Virus record (IMG/VR): IMGVR_UViG_3300050821_004871
Coordinates: 1-40,864 of that record
Source: a virus
DNA length: 40,864 nt
Direction: 5' to 3' (one strand)
Below the pieces are notes generated by a model that saw nothing but the letters and a program-made list of their open reading frames with translations, did no database searches and was not told the origin of the DNA. Below, piece by piece: positions 1 through 5,510 of this stretch. Each line of letters opens with the position of its first letter. Positions within the stretch are counted from its first letter, which is position 1. Made by a program: the position numbers and the translations under genes.

Positions 1-66
1 GAGCGGCTCCAATATGATGATTCGGGCCGCATCTTCTGGTCTGAGGCGCCAAAGTGGGAATTCCAT
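1..66 (-). CDS. Possible 5' end of an ORF running off the left edge
   Basis: An ATG at 64-66 on the minus strand follows the stop of the next gene (68-256) after one base. The frame stays open for 22 codons to the window edge (begins MEFPLWRLRPEDAAR). No clear Shine-Dalgarno is visible. If the molecule were circular, this frame would join, in phase, the open frame that enters from the right edge (40592-40864) and give a protein of about 113 residues. A 22-codon opening is easily met by chance, so this is a weak call. Confidence 0.3.
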   Translation of the reverse strand, partial: MEFPLWRLRPEDAARIIILEPL

Positions 67-67
67 G

Positions 68-256
68 CTACACCCACGATGATGCTTTTAGGATGGCCGC
101 GTTCAACATCGCATAGCCAACCAATTTCTCGGGACTCATGGTGGTTTGAGGGGCATTATAAGCTATCCCATGAGTAGGACGGCTCTGTTCAAACATATAC
201 CCCGTCAGGTTGAGGTAATACTTCAACTGGTAATACGCGCAACGTCGAATTTCCAT
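68..256 (-). CDS. Small hypothetical early protein (62 aa)
   Basis: Unrecognised protein of 62 residues, rich in Tyr near its N-terminus (YYQLKYYLNLTGY) and without a membrane segment. The ATG start is supported by GGAG nine bases upstream on the minus strand, the same signal that precedes the other minus-strand genes at this end. It is the last complete gene of the leftward array. The stretch upstream of it (257-487) is noncoding and full of hairpins. Function unknown; the call rests on the ribosome-binding site, a normal composition and the position in the array. Confidence 0.6.
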   Translation of the reverse strand: MEIRRCAYYQLKYYLNLTGYMFEQSRPTHGIAYNAPQTTMSPEKLVGYAMLNAAILKASSWV

Positions 257-284
257 TTGTCACGCTCCGCTGCAACGGCATTTG

Positions 285-370
285 CCGCGCATTACAGCCC
301 CCAGGAGCGACGTTTGGCACCCAATCGGACCTTTGGGACCATTTGTCGCTTGGGGGGCTGTAAAACGCGG
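285..370. repeat. Long imperfect hairpin
   Basis: Arm 285-311 pairs with arm 345-370. The paired blocks are CGCGG at the base, TTACAGCCCCC in the middle and AGCGAC at the top, about 22 of 26 positions. The loop is 33 bases and holds no gene. The right arm is followed at once by the next hairpin (371-393), which continues the abutting-stem pattern of the gene-enclosing repeats to its right. Confidence 0.6.
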
Positions 371-393
371 CCAGCAGCCATTTTGACCGCTGG
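371..393. repeat. Short hairpin
   Basis: CCAGC at 371-375 pairs with GCTGG at 389-393 around a 13-base loop. It is short and could be chance, but it sits directly against the longer hairpin at 285-370. Confidence 0.3.
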
Positions 394-406
394 TCAGGTA
401 CGGAGC

Positions 407-467
407 GGGCCAAGTGGCAGCCAGAGCCAAACCTTGCTCTCTGGACAATTGTACCCCACTTGGCCCA
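407..467. repeat. Nested hairpin with perfect 11-bp arms
   Basis: GGGCCAAGTGG at 407-417 is perfectly complementary to CCACTTGGCCC at 457-467. Inside, CCAGAG at 421-426 pairs with CTCTGG at 439-444. The enclosed 39 bases do not code for a recognisable protein. It looks like a gene-less unit of the same chain of stems. Confidence 0.5.
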
Positions 468-487
468 CCATTGACAACATCTCTTGC

Positions 488-816
488 ACTATCGCTCAAG
501 GCGCAACTAGACTAGCTTGCGCCCCCTTGCCCCAGCATCTATATCAGCTGGTTAGCCGATGTTCTCAGCAGTGGCAAAGTACCCGTCGGGATTACTTTCA
601 GAGCGCTCAATCCCAATGTGCTCAGCCAGTGCATTCAACCAATCGGCCAGTTCCTGCCGGGTTGAAGTCTTATTGGCCTTGCTGTCAATGGCCGCTCCGT
701 TCTGCTCAGTTGCCAGCTTGCCCTTAGCTCGCTTGGCGAAGTATGCTTCCCTTTCTTCTAAGGTTGCAATCCTCATGTCAACTGCTCCGTAGGCTAGTTG
801 CCCCCTGAGCGATAGT
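488..816. repeat. Inverted repeat A enclosing the gene 552-776
   Basis: Arm 488-510 pairs with arm 794-816 at 21 of 23 positions. The mismatches are C502/C802 and A499/C805; in minus-strand RNA, the coding sense, the second becomes a G-U wobble. The arms lie outside the coding sequence and its Shine-Dalgarno. The right arm ends at 816 and the next repeat starts at 817. Confidence 0.8.
552..776 (-). CDS. Small hypothetical early protein (74 aa)
   Basis: Unrecognised 74-residue hydrophilic protein (MRIATLEEREAYFAKRAKG...), mostly charged and probably helical. The ATG at 774-776 was chosen over an upstream start because GGAGC lies 8-9 bases before it (GGAGCAGTTGACATG), nearly the same leader as the gene at 1203-1406. 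The gene sits inside inverted repeat A (488-510 with 794-816), so its transcript could be looped out by a 23-bp stem. Function unknown. Confidence 0.65.
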   Translation of the reverse strand: MRIATLEEREAYFAKRAKGKLATEQNGAAIDSKANKTSTRQELADWLNALAEHIGIERSESNPDGYFATAENIG

Positions 817-1165
817 CGCTGTGCTCTAGGCGAAACCAGTCTTAGCTTTCGCCTTGTTCTCAGTTCGGCTTGACGTACAGGCAATATACAGCCAGTTCAG
901 TGTCCATCAGCAATTGGACTTCACCGTATCGCCGCTGTCTCATCCAGTAGCCCTTGAGCCACTTCTTGAGATACCGTCCGGTTTCCCAATCCACGACGAA
1001 CCGCTCCCATTCCTTGCAATCCCACTTACGCTCAGAAAGGACTTTCAGGATTTCCTCTTTGGCCCTGTCCAATGGGTTCAACGGCAGCTCTGCGACTCGT
1101 CCTTCAGCCTTAACCAGGTTTGCCATGATCTTGCTCCGTGCGCTGGTTGCGCCTAGAGCACAGCG
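817..1165. repeat. Inverted repeat B enclosing the gene 860-1126
   Basis: Arm 817-839 pairs with arm 1143-1165 at 22 of 23 positions, the only mismatch being A833/G1149. The central CGCCTAGAGCACAGCG block is perfect. The left arm directly abuts repeat A (ends 816) and the right arm is followed after one base by repeat C (starts 1167). The chance of a 22/23 match placed symmetrically around one small gene is very low. Confidence 0.85.
860..1126 (-). CDS. Small hypothetical early protein (88 aa)
   Basis: Unrecognised protein of 88 residues, rich in Lys, Arg, Glu and Trp (DRAKEEILKVLSERKWDCKE, then WETGRYLKKWLKGYWMRQRR). The strongly basic aromatic middle could bind nucleic acid, but that is only an impression. 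The ATG at 1124-1126 was chosen because GGAGC stands 7-8 bases upstream (GGAGCAAGATCATG). The gene lies inside inverted repeat B. No family was recognised. Confidence 0.65.
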   Translation of the reverse strand: MANLVKAEGRVAELPLNPLDRAKEEILKVLSERKWDCKEWERFVVDWETGRYLKKWLKGYWMRQRRYGEVQLLMDTELAVYCLYVKPN

Positions 1166-1166
1166 T

Positions 1167-1447
1167 CCGATGGCTCTGGGCAGCACCTTGCCTGCCCTTG
1201 GGCTACTGCCCAAACATTCCCCTATTCAGTGGCCTTAGCTCCCGGATAATCCCTGCCATCATCCCGCCCAGCAGGGCATTCTGGAATACCCTGATTGCCT
1301 GCTCCTTGGGATAGGCTAACGCTGGGAACTCTCTCAGGTATGACCTGCCAGTCGGCCCAGAGATTACTCGGTACAGCCCATACAACCTTGGTTTCCTGAT
1401 AGCCATGTCAATTGCTCCGTGCGGTAGATACCGCCCAGAGCCATCGG
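1167..1447. repeat. Inverted repeat C enclosing the gene 1203-1406
   Basis: CCGATGGCTCTGGGC at 1167-1181 is the exact complement of GCCCAGAGCCATCGG at 1433-1447 (15 of 15). A further GGT/ACC pairing is possible beyond a bulge. It lies one base from repeat B on one side and one base from repeat D on the other. Confidence 0.8.
1203..1406 (-). CDS. Small hypothetical early protein (67 aa)
   Basis: Unrecognised basic protein of 67 residues beginning MAIRKPRLYGLYRVISGPTG, with a hydrophobic stretch near the end (ALLGGMMAGII) that may be a helix or a weak membrane segment. The ATG at 1404-1406 follows GGAGCAATTGAC, a leader almost identical to that of the gene at 552-776, so the two leaders may share an origin. 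The gene is enclosed by the perfect 15-bp inverted repeat C. Function unknown. Confidence 0.6.
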   Translation of the reverse strand: MAIRKPRLYGLYRVISGPTGRSYLREFPALAYPKEQAIRVFQNALLGGMMAGIIRELRPLNRGMFGQ

Positions 1448-1483
1448 TGCGAATGAGCATGGGCGATACTCTGCCCGGCCACC

Positions 1484-1927
1484 CTACTGCTTGGCCTTGA
1501 GTTGGTACACTTCCATGAGGTCATCGACCCCCAGCTTGCCACCCTGCCTTGCCGCAAGCTGCTTGATGGTATTGTACTTCAGCGCCCCATCGTGGTCCCC
1601 TGCTGCCTTGAGCTTCGAGATGTGCCCATCCAACAGCGTGGTGTTCTCCGGCGTCAGAGGCATCAGTTCAATGCGGTCTGACTTGGTCACGGCCTGCTTC
1701 CGCTCTCCAAACTGTCCCTCATGTTCCATGATGAACAGCTTGGTTTCCTCGATCACTTCGGCCTTGGTCAGCCGATCGTACTGGTCAGGATAGAGCGAAA
1801 CCGGGAAGCGACCCAATCCGTAAATCACCAGCGAACCCTTCTCTCCAATCCCAATGCTAATCTTCGGGTCAGAGGTCAATGCGATCGCTTCGACTCGTGG
1901 TGTGGTCTTTACAAATGTGCTAGACAT
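1484..1927 (-). CDS. Hypothetical early protein (147 aa), first gene of the leftward array
   Basis: Unrecognised protein of 147 residues. The N-terminal half (about 1-60) looks beta-rich (KISIGIGEKGSLVIYGLGRFPVSLY). The C-terminal half is helical and charged and ends in DDLMEVYQLKAKQ. The start at 1925-1927 was chosen over an ATG at 1960 because GGAG lies seven bases upstream. That GGAG and the start codon form the two halves of a small palindrome (1926-1940) that could hide the ribosome-binding site. The gene is enclosed by inverted repeat D. Function unknown; possibly a counter-defence or takeover protein by position only. Confidence 0.7.
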   Translation of the reverse strand: MSSTFVKTTPRVEAIALTSDPKISIGIGEKGSLVIYGLGRFPVSLYPDQYDRLTKAEVIEETKLFIMEHEGQFGERKQAVTKSDRIELMPLTPENTTLLDGHISKLKAAGDHDGALKYNTIKQLAARQGGKLGVDDLMEVYQLKAKQ

Positions 1928-1940
1928 GGAGTTACTCCAT
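1926..1940 (-). promoter_or_regulatory. Palindrome pairing the Shine-Dalgarno with the start codon
   Basis: On the minus strand ATGGAG pairs with CTCCAT, whose last two bases are the first two of the start codon at 1925-1927. Folding would bury both GGAG and part of AUG, so translation of the gene at 1484-1927 could be kept low or depend on a factor. The stem is short. Confidence 0.4.
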
Positions 1941-2076
1941 TGCGTGTTCCCTCTGCTCATGCTACTGGGGAAGCATCGCCCATGCCCATTCGCTATTCAG
2001 TTGTCAAGTAATGCCAGTTGTCGCGGTACTCTGAAGCACCGGGCTGCCGGACGGTGCCGACGGCGCAGTCACTTTT

Positions 2077-2144
2077 GCAATCGGGCCGTCAAAATCGCAA
2101 GTGCCCGCCGAATCAGCCACTTGCGAGTTCGGCCATTCGATTGC
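2077..2144. repeat. Large imperfect hairpin in the control region
   Basis: Three stacked blocks pair in order: GCAATCG 2077-2083 with CGATTGC 2138-2144, GGCCG 2084-2088 with CGGCC 2130-2134 (three-base bulge), and CGCAAGTG 2096-2103 with CACTTGCG 2118-2125. This is about 20 bp in 68 bases. There is no T-run typical of a terminator. It lies immediately beside the operator-like dyads. Confidence 0.5.
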
Positions 2145-2146
2145 TC

Positions 2147-2195
2147 GTGTGTAAAATGTACACACCAAACTTACACACCGTGTAAATTCTACACG
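2147..2195. promoter_or_regulatory. Cluster of three GTGTA/TACAC operator-like dyads
   Basis: Dyad 1 is GTGTGTA-5 nt-TACACAC at 2147-2165. Dyad 2 is TTACAC-3 nt-GTGTAA at 2171-2185. Dyad 3 is CGTGTA-5 nt-TACACG at 2179-2195. Dyads 1 and 3 share the same GTGTA-N5-TACAC geometry, and their centres are 31 bp apart, about three helical turns. This looks like a repressor or activator binding array between divergent gene blocks. No obvious regulator gene is present in the window. Confidence 0.55.
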
Positions 2196-2333
2196 CCTGC
2201 CGCCGCCCGGCTACTGGCGCCCACGCGAGGCGAGGCCCAGGCTCGAGACCCGAGGCATAGACATGGCTAGGCGAGGTTTAAGCTATCGTCATCGGGGGTG
2301 GCCGAAATGTATCATGGGACCCGCCGAATTACA

Positions 2334-2349
2334 GGAATTTAAAAATTCC
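2334..2349. repeat. AT-rich palindrome, possible weak terminator
   Basis: GGAATTT and AAATTCC are separated by AA and lie two bases past the stop codon of the minus-strand gene at 2352-2603. The stem is AT-rich and no long T-run follows, so a terminator role is uncertain. Confidence 0.3.
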
Positions 2350-2351
2350 AT

Positions 2352-2603
2352 CTATATTATAGACCCATTCTCCCCCGCCTCCCCGTAATCCCATGTTTCT
2401 AATGAGGTTTCGAGATTCTCCTCGGGGGCAGGTTTTAGGATGTTTTGGATGTCCGCGAGGGTGTTTCGGCGGGATTTGCGAGTTTTATACTCTTCTTGGG
2501 AGGCGGCGACGAATTTCTTGTATTCCGTCGGAAAGTAGTGTTTTACATAGGCGTGGCACTTTGAGGAGATTCGATTGTAAACTGCGGATTCTAGGTTTGT
2601 CAT
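2352..2603 (-). CDS. Small hypothetical protein (83 aa)
   Basis: Unrecognised 83-residue protein. The first 50 residues are basic and aromatic (VYNRISSKCHAYVKHYFPTEYKKFV, broken by no low-complexity stretch) and the C-terminus is acidic (PEENLETSLETWDYGEAGEN). The ATG at 2601-2603 has CCGGAG 13 bases upstream, rather far. The gene stands alone between the control region and the AT-rich divergent spacer, a usual place for a small regulator, but no helix-turn-helix or ribbon-helix-helix is evident. Confidence 0.5.
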   Translation of the reverse strand: MTNLESAVYNRISSKCHAYVKHYFPTEYKKFVAASQEEYKTRKSRRNTLADIQNILKPAPEENLETSLETWDYGEAGENGSII

Positions 2604-2830
2604 ATTGATTTAGACTCCGGAAATCTCTAATATAGGACAAGGAATTTCAATTATATTAAATTATGTCTCTCTAGGCCCCCCGGAACACAACGCCACAGAG
2701 ATAAGAGAGAGAGATATTATAGATAGATATATATTAATACTAATAAAACCCTTTCTTTCTAAAAATAATTTTCCTCTTCCTGTCCGGAAAGAGGGAGTTT
2801 GGGAGTCTAAATTGGTGCAAGGCACTCTTT
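2604..2830. other. AT-rich divergent spacer before the late genes
   Basis: No gene is seen. Two AT-rich tracts (2625-2665 and 2700-2765, the latter with repeated GATAT/TATA words) flank a short GC-rich piece. An imperfect hairpin lies at 2772-2796 (CCTCTTCC with GGAAAGAGG). The spacer separates a leftward gene from the rightward packaging operon and probably contains late promoter elements, though none could be assigned with confidence. Confidence 0.4.
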
Positions 2831-3292
2831 ATGAGCAAAGGCCCATGGAATCCGCTTTACTGCCCAGCTTGGTTCGTCCAAGCGGCAGAGGTCATGGTCC
2901 GCACACAATGCAGTTTGAAGCAAGCCGCCTTGGAAATAGGGCATCCACTCGACCCGGATGAGGCAGACAAGGTTTCAAGGCGGCGAGACTTTCAGGAAAT
3001 ACTCAGGGTCGAGAAGAATAAATTTTACCAAGGGATCGCCAATGACCCGACTCGAACAAAATCGGTCATTGTTGGCCAAATGTGGTTCCTCGCTGATCGT
3101 CTGATTAGCGAAGGGGAGTTCGAAAAGGCCGCAGGTGTCCTGGACAAACTGGCAAAACTTGAAGGTTGGGCTGGGAACGAGGGCAACATAAACATTTTCT
3201 CTGGTTTGTCGGCCCGTGATATCCAAGAAGCCAAAGATCGATTAACGGGTTTCAAGAAAGAAAAAGTTAAAGAGGAGAGATTGGCCAATTGA
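2831..3292 (+). CDS. Terminase small subunit-like protein
   Basis: 153 residues, a usual length for a phage small terminase, lying just upstream of the large subunit gene and separated from it only by a homing endonuclease gene. An N-terminal helix-turn-helix-like segment (about residues 22-40, RTQCSLKQAALEIGHP) is followed by a helical middle (WFLADRLISEGEFEKAAGVL) and a basic tail. In such enzymes the small subunit recognises the pac or cos site and feeds the DNA to the large subunit. AAGG stands upstream of the ATG. The identification rests on order and architecture more than on sequence signature. Confidence 0.7.
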   Translation: MSKGPWNPLYCPAWFVQAAEVMVRTQCSLKQAALEIGHPLDPDEADKVSRRRDFQEILRVEKNKFYQGIANDPTRTKSVIVGQMWFLADRLISEGEFEKAAGVLDKLAKLEGWAGNEGNINIFSGLSARDIQEAKDRLTGFKKEKVKEERLAN

Positions 3293-3693
3293 TTATCCCT
3301 GATTTAGAGTCATTGATTTATTTGGCTGGTTATTTCGATGGCGAAGGTTGTGTATCGGCTCACAAGACTAGGGCAATTACAGTAGTTGTGCAGACAGGAG
3401 ACCCCGAAGTCATTGAAATGTTTCATTACTACTTTGGTGGGCATGTATACAACACCAAACGAACTTCGTATACCAAGCGAGCAATCAAACGCTGGGTTGT
3501 AGTCGGCAACGATGCACAACAGTTTTTGATTTACGTACTTCCTTGGTTGCGAGCGAAACGGGATGTGGCGCTTTGGGCGTTAGGTCCCACCTATCAAAAG
3601 TCGAATGCACCCCTATCAGAGGATGAAAAACGACTTCGTACAGGTGCTACCGCCCAAATCTCTGCTATCAATTCCCGGGTGACGCTTGCCTAA
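3289..3693 (+). CDS. LAGLIDADG-family homing endonuclease, free-standing
   Basis: 134 residues with one LAGLIDADG-type motif (YLAGYFDGEGCVS, residues 11-23), whose acidic residue would bind the catalytic metal. Single-motif members act as homodimers that cut long asymmetric sites and spread their own gene. A TTG start overlaps the upstream stop by four bases, and the downstream terminase gene begins inside its last codons (overlap 3686-3693). The gene splits the usual small/large terminase pair without breaking either one. Base use is more AT-rich than in the flanking genes, which fits a recent arrival. Later residues contain WLRAKRDVALWAL, a normal second half for this fold. Confidence 0.8.
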   Translation: MIIPDLESLIYLAGYFDGEGCVSAHKTRAITVVVQTGDPEVIEMFHYYFGGHVYNTKRTSYTKRAIKRWVVVGNDAQQFLIYVLPWLRAKRDVALWALGPTYQKSNAPLSEDEKRLRTGATAQISAINSRVTLA

Positions 3694-5203
3694 GTCTGAT
3701 TTCGCCCTAGAACAACTGAGACGCTTCGACAAAGAGGAGCAGCTAGCAATCATCGAAGCCCTCGACGACAAGCGGCGCAAAGAGAATTACGTCAAGTATT
3801 GGGAAGCCCAAGATCAGCAACGGGATCACTTCTCACAATTCACAAAGGAAATCAAGATATTTGGAATCTTAGGAGGCAACCGCTCAGGCAAGACTGAAGA
3901 AGGTTGCTTTATCGATGTTGCGTGGGCCCTTGGCAAAGAGTATTTCAAAGGAGAACCTGCCTGGGAATACGTCAAGGACCTGCCAATACCCGAGCCCCCA
4001 AACAACATCTGGATAGTAGGCCTCGATTACGGACTCCTCAAGAACGTTATCTGGTCAGAAAAACTCCGACAAGGACGAGGCCATCCCCCTTTACTCCCCC
4101 GTGACCCGGATGTTGTTAAGCGCGTCGTTGACGGAGAATTTCAAGTGTACTTCGCCAACGGCTCAATTATCACTGGAAAGTCTGCTGACGCAGGACGAGA
4201 CAAATTCCAAGGAGCAAGTGTTGATCTTGTACATATAGACGAGGAGTGTGAGGCAGATGTGTTTGACGAATGTTTTCAGAGGACTGCTGATTGTGGCGGC
4301 AAGTTATTGCTTACTCTTACTCCCCTCACCGATGTTGCCAGCGGAGTTAAAACCCCCTGGGTTTTCAATCTCTATGAAGATGCGCAGAGGGGACAAAAGG
4401 ATATCAAATTTGTTAGCCTCAATGTACTTAAAAACCCCTATGTACCAGATGACGAGAAAACGAGGCTGATCGAGAAATGGAAGGGGAACTTTGAGGAAAG
4501 TGCGCGGCTCTTCGGGAATTTCATCCAGAGATCAGGATTGGTTTACCCCCTGTGGAAGCGATCAGTCCATGTCATCGAGCCCAAACCAATACCACGTCAG
4601 TGGCGAAGAATTGTTTCTATTGACCCAGCAGCAACTGGGACAACTGCCGCTGTCTGGGCTGCAATCGAACCTGGCACAGATGACATGTACCTTTACCGAG
4701 AATACTATCAGTCCAACAAAATAGTCAGCGAGCACGCCAAGGACATCCTAGTCCAGAACGGCAGCGATCCAATCGACATCTGGCTCATCGATCCAAAGTG
4801 GGGAAGTCAACGTAATGCTGAGACACACAAAACTGGGCAGCAACTCTACCGGGAAAATGGGATTCCATGCCGCCTGGCGGACGTTGCATATGAGGACTAC
4901 GGCCTTAATGCAAGTCGCGAGTATATCTCTGCTACTCTTGATAGCACCTCCAGGCATCCAAAAGTTTATATCTTTAATAACCTTCCGAAATTCGTCTGGG
5001 AAATCGAGAGATATGTTTGGGACTACTTCGCCCGGGGCGATCAGAAAGGTCTATCTAAGGACAAACCCCTCAAGCGCAACGATCACCTGGTTAATGCCTG
5101 GCAGTATTTGTGCTGCCTCAGACCCCGGGGTCGAAGAACAGGAGCAATCTTAAGAGATGAAGCGAGCCAAAGACAGCAAGCAAACCTCAATAGTTACACC
5201 TAG
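3686..5203 (+). CDS. terL: Terminase large subunit (ATPase and nuclease)
   Basis: 505 residues. The ATPase domain has Walker A GGNRSGKT (residues 63-70), Walker B VDLVHIDEE (179-187) and the coupling motif LLTLTPL (about 208-214). The nuclease domain of RNase H fold shows conserved acids at D313 (IVSIDPAATG), D369 (WLIDPKWG) and D466 (KRNDHLVNAW). The protein powers DNA translocation through the portal and cuts the concatemer. It starts with TTG, overlapping the endonuclease gene. All key residues are present and the length is normal. Confidence 0.93.
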   Translation: MPKSDFALEQLRRFDKEEQLAIIEALDDKRRKENYVKYWEAQDQQRDHFSQFTKEIKIFGILGGNRSGKTEEGCFIDVAWALGKEYFKGEPAWEYVKDLPIPEPPNNIWIVGLDYGLLKNVIWSEKLRQGRGHPPLLPRDPDVVKRVVDGEFQVYFANGSIITGKSADAGRDKFQGASVDLVHIDEECEADVFDECFQRTADCGGKLLLTLTPLTDVASGVKTPWVFNLYEDAQRGQKDIKFVSLNVLKNPYVPDDEKTRLIEKWKGNFEESARLFGNFIQRSGLVYPLWKRSVHVIEPKPIPRQWRRIVSIDPAATGTTAAVWAAIEPGTDDMYLYREYYQSNKIVSEHAKDILVQNGSDPIDIWLIDPKWGSQRNAETHKTGQQLYRENGIPCRLADVAYEDYGLNASREYISATLDSTSRHPKVYIFNNLPKFVWEIERYVWDYFARGDQKGLSKDKPLKRNDHLVNAWQYLCCLRPRGRRTGAILRDEASQRQQANLNSYT

Positions 5204-5369
5204 TCAGACAACAATACCGGTTCAGAGCTCCTGCCCTCATTGTGGCTATTGTCCGCATTGTGGGCGAGGCGGGTATCAGACTTATCCCTACACGCCATGG
5301 CAACAGCCGTATATTTGGTGTGGGAACACCACGACTTATTCCTCGCAATCAACGGGGTTAGGAGAGTAA
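5157..5369 (+). CDS. Zinc-ribbon miniprotein (70 aa)
   Basis: 70 residues with a double CxxC cluster (CPHCGYCPHCGRGGY, residues 26-40) that would bind one zinc ion, followed by a Tyr/Pro-rich tail (YQTYPYTPWQQPYIW). It overlaps the end of the terminase gene by 47 bases in another frame, and the Cys cluster lies after the overlap. The last codons run through a copy of the dispersed repeat (5341-5361). Function unknown; small zinc-ribbon proteins are common in phages. Confidence 0.6.
   Translation: MKRAKDSKQTSIVTPSQTTIPVQSSCPHCGYCPHCGRGGYQTYPYTPWQQPYIWCGNTTTYSSQSTGLGE
5341..5361 (+). repeat. Dispersed 20-bp element, copy 1
   Basis: CCTCGC-A-ATCAACGGGGTTAG. It spans the last codons of the zinc-ribbon gene and ends eight bases before the ATG at 5370. 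Its final G begins the Shine-Dalgarno GGAGAG of the next gene. Confidence 0.75.
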
Positions 5370-5510
5370 ATGCATTACGTCGTTACATTTGTAGTAGGAG
5401 CGGCAGTCGGAGGCTCGGTAATTGGTTACCTGGCTTACAACTATGGTAAGAAAGTCGCTGCGGCAGTCGTCGCAGTCAAGACCGCAGCTAGCACTGTTGC
5501 AAAGGCATAA
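5370..5510 (+). CDS. Small membrane protein in the lysis module (46 aa)
   Basis: 46 residues: one transmembrane segment (residues about 3-23, YVVTFVVGAAVGGSVIGYL) and a basic Ala/Val-rich helix (GKKVAAAVVAVKTAAST). The start ATG follows GGAGAG, and the stop is directly followed by the TTG start of the holin gene. By size and position it may be a holin partner or antiholin, but it is not matched to a known family. Confidence 0.6.
   Translation: MHYVVTFVVGAAVGGSVIGYLAYNYGKKVAAAVVAVKTAASTVAKA

Larger units (their letters stand above)
257..551. other. Gene-free structured stretch of hairpins
   Basis: No convincing gene is seen in these 295 bases. The stretch holds three hairpins in a row (285-370, 371-393 and 407-467), then the left arm of the inverted repeat that encloses the gene at 552-776. 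The open frames here have no GGAG-type start signal and their sequences look non-biological. It may be a processed or regulatory untranslated part of the leftward early transcript. Confidence 0.5.
1449..1993. repeat. Inverted repeat D enclosing the gene 1484-1927
   Basis: Arm 1449-1467 (GCGAATGAGCATGGGCGAT) pairs with arm 1975-1993 at 18 of 19 positions. The one mismatch, A1456/C1986, becomes a U-G wobble in minus-strand RNA. This is the outermost and first stem of the leftward transcript if transcription starts upstream of about 2000. Confidence 0.8.
1994..2351. other. Gene-free control region
   Basis: No gene is seen here. The stretch contains a small hairpin (GCACCG at 2036-2041 with CGGTGC at 2052-2057), a large imperfect hairpin (2077-2144), an operator-like cluster (2147-2195), several CGAGGC words between 2224 and 2277, and a palindrome (2334-2349). 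It separates the leftward early genes from the rightward late genes. Promoters must lie nearby, but no convincing -35/-10 pair was found; a TTGACA on the minus strand at 2002-2007 lacks a good -10 partner. Confidence 0.5.

Noticed and set aside
260-499. Minus-strand frames of 74-79 codons between 189 and 499
   Set aside because: They start with TTG without a ribosome-binding site, cross all three hairpins and have unnatural composition. The stretch is better explained as structured untranslated sequence.
146-727. Open frame of 193 codons on the plus strand at the left end
   Set aside because: It runs antisense to the genes at 68-256 and 552-776 and through hairpins, has no Shine-Dalgarno, and its translation is rich in Ser, Arg, Pro and Cys in a way typical of non-coding frames.
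488-1993. The early inverted repeats as integron attC sites
   Set aside because: In attC the two arms lie together after each gene and fold locally. Here the arms are on opposite sides of each gene, and no integron integrase is present.
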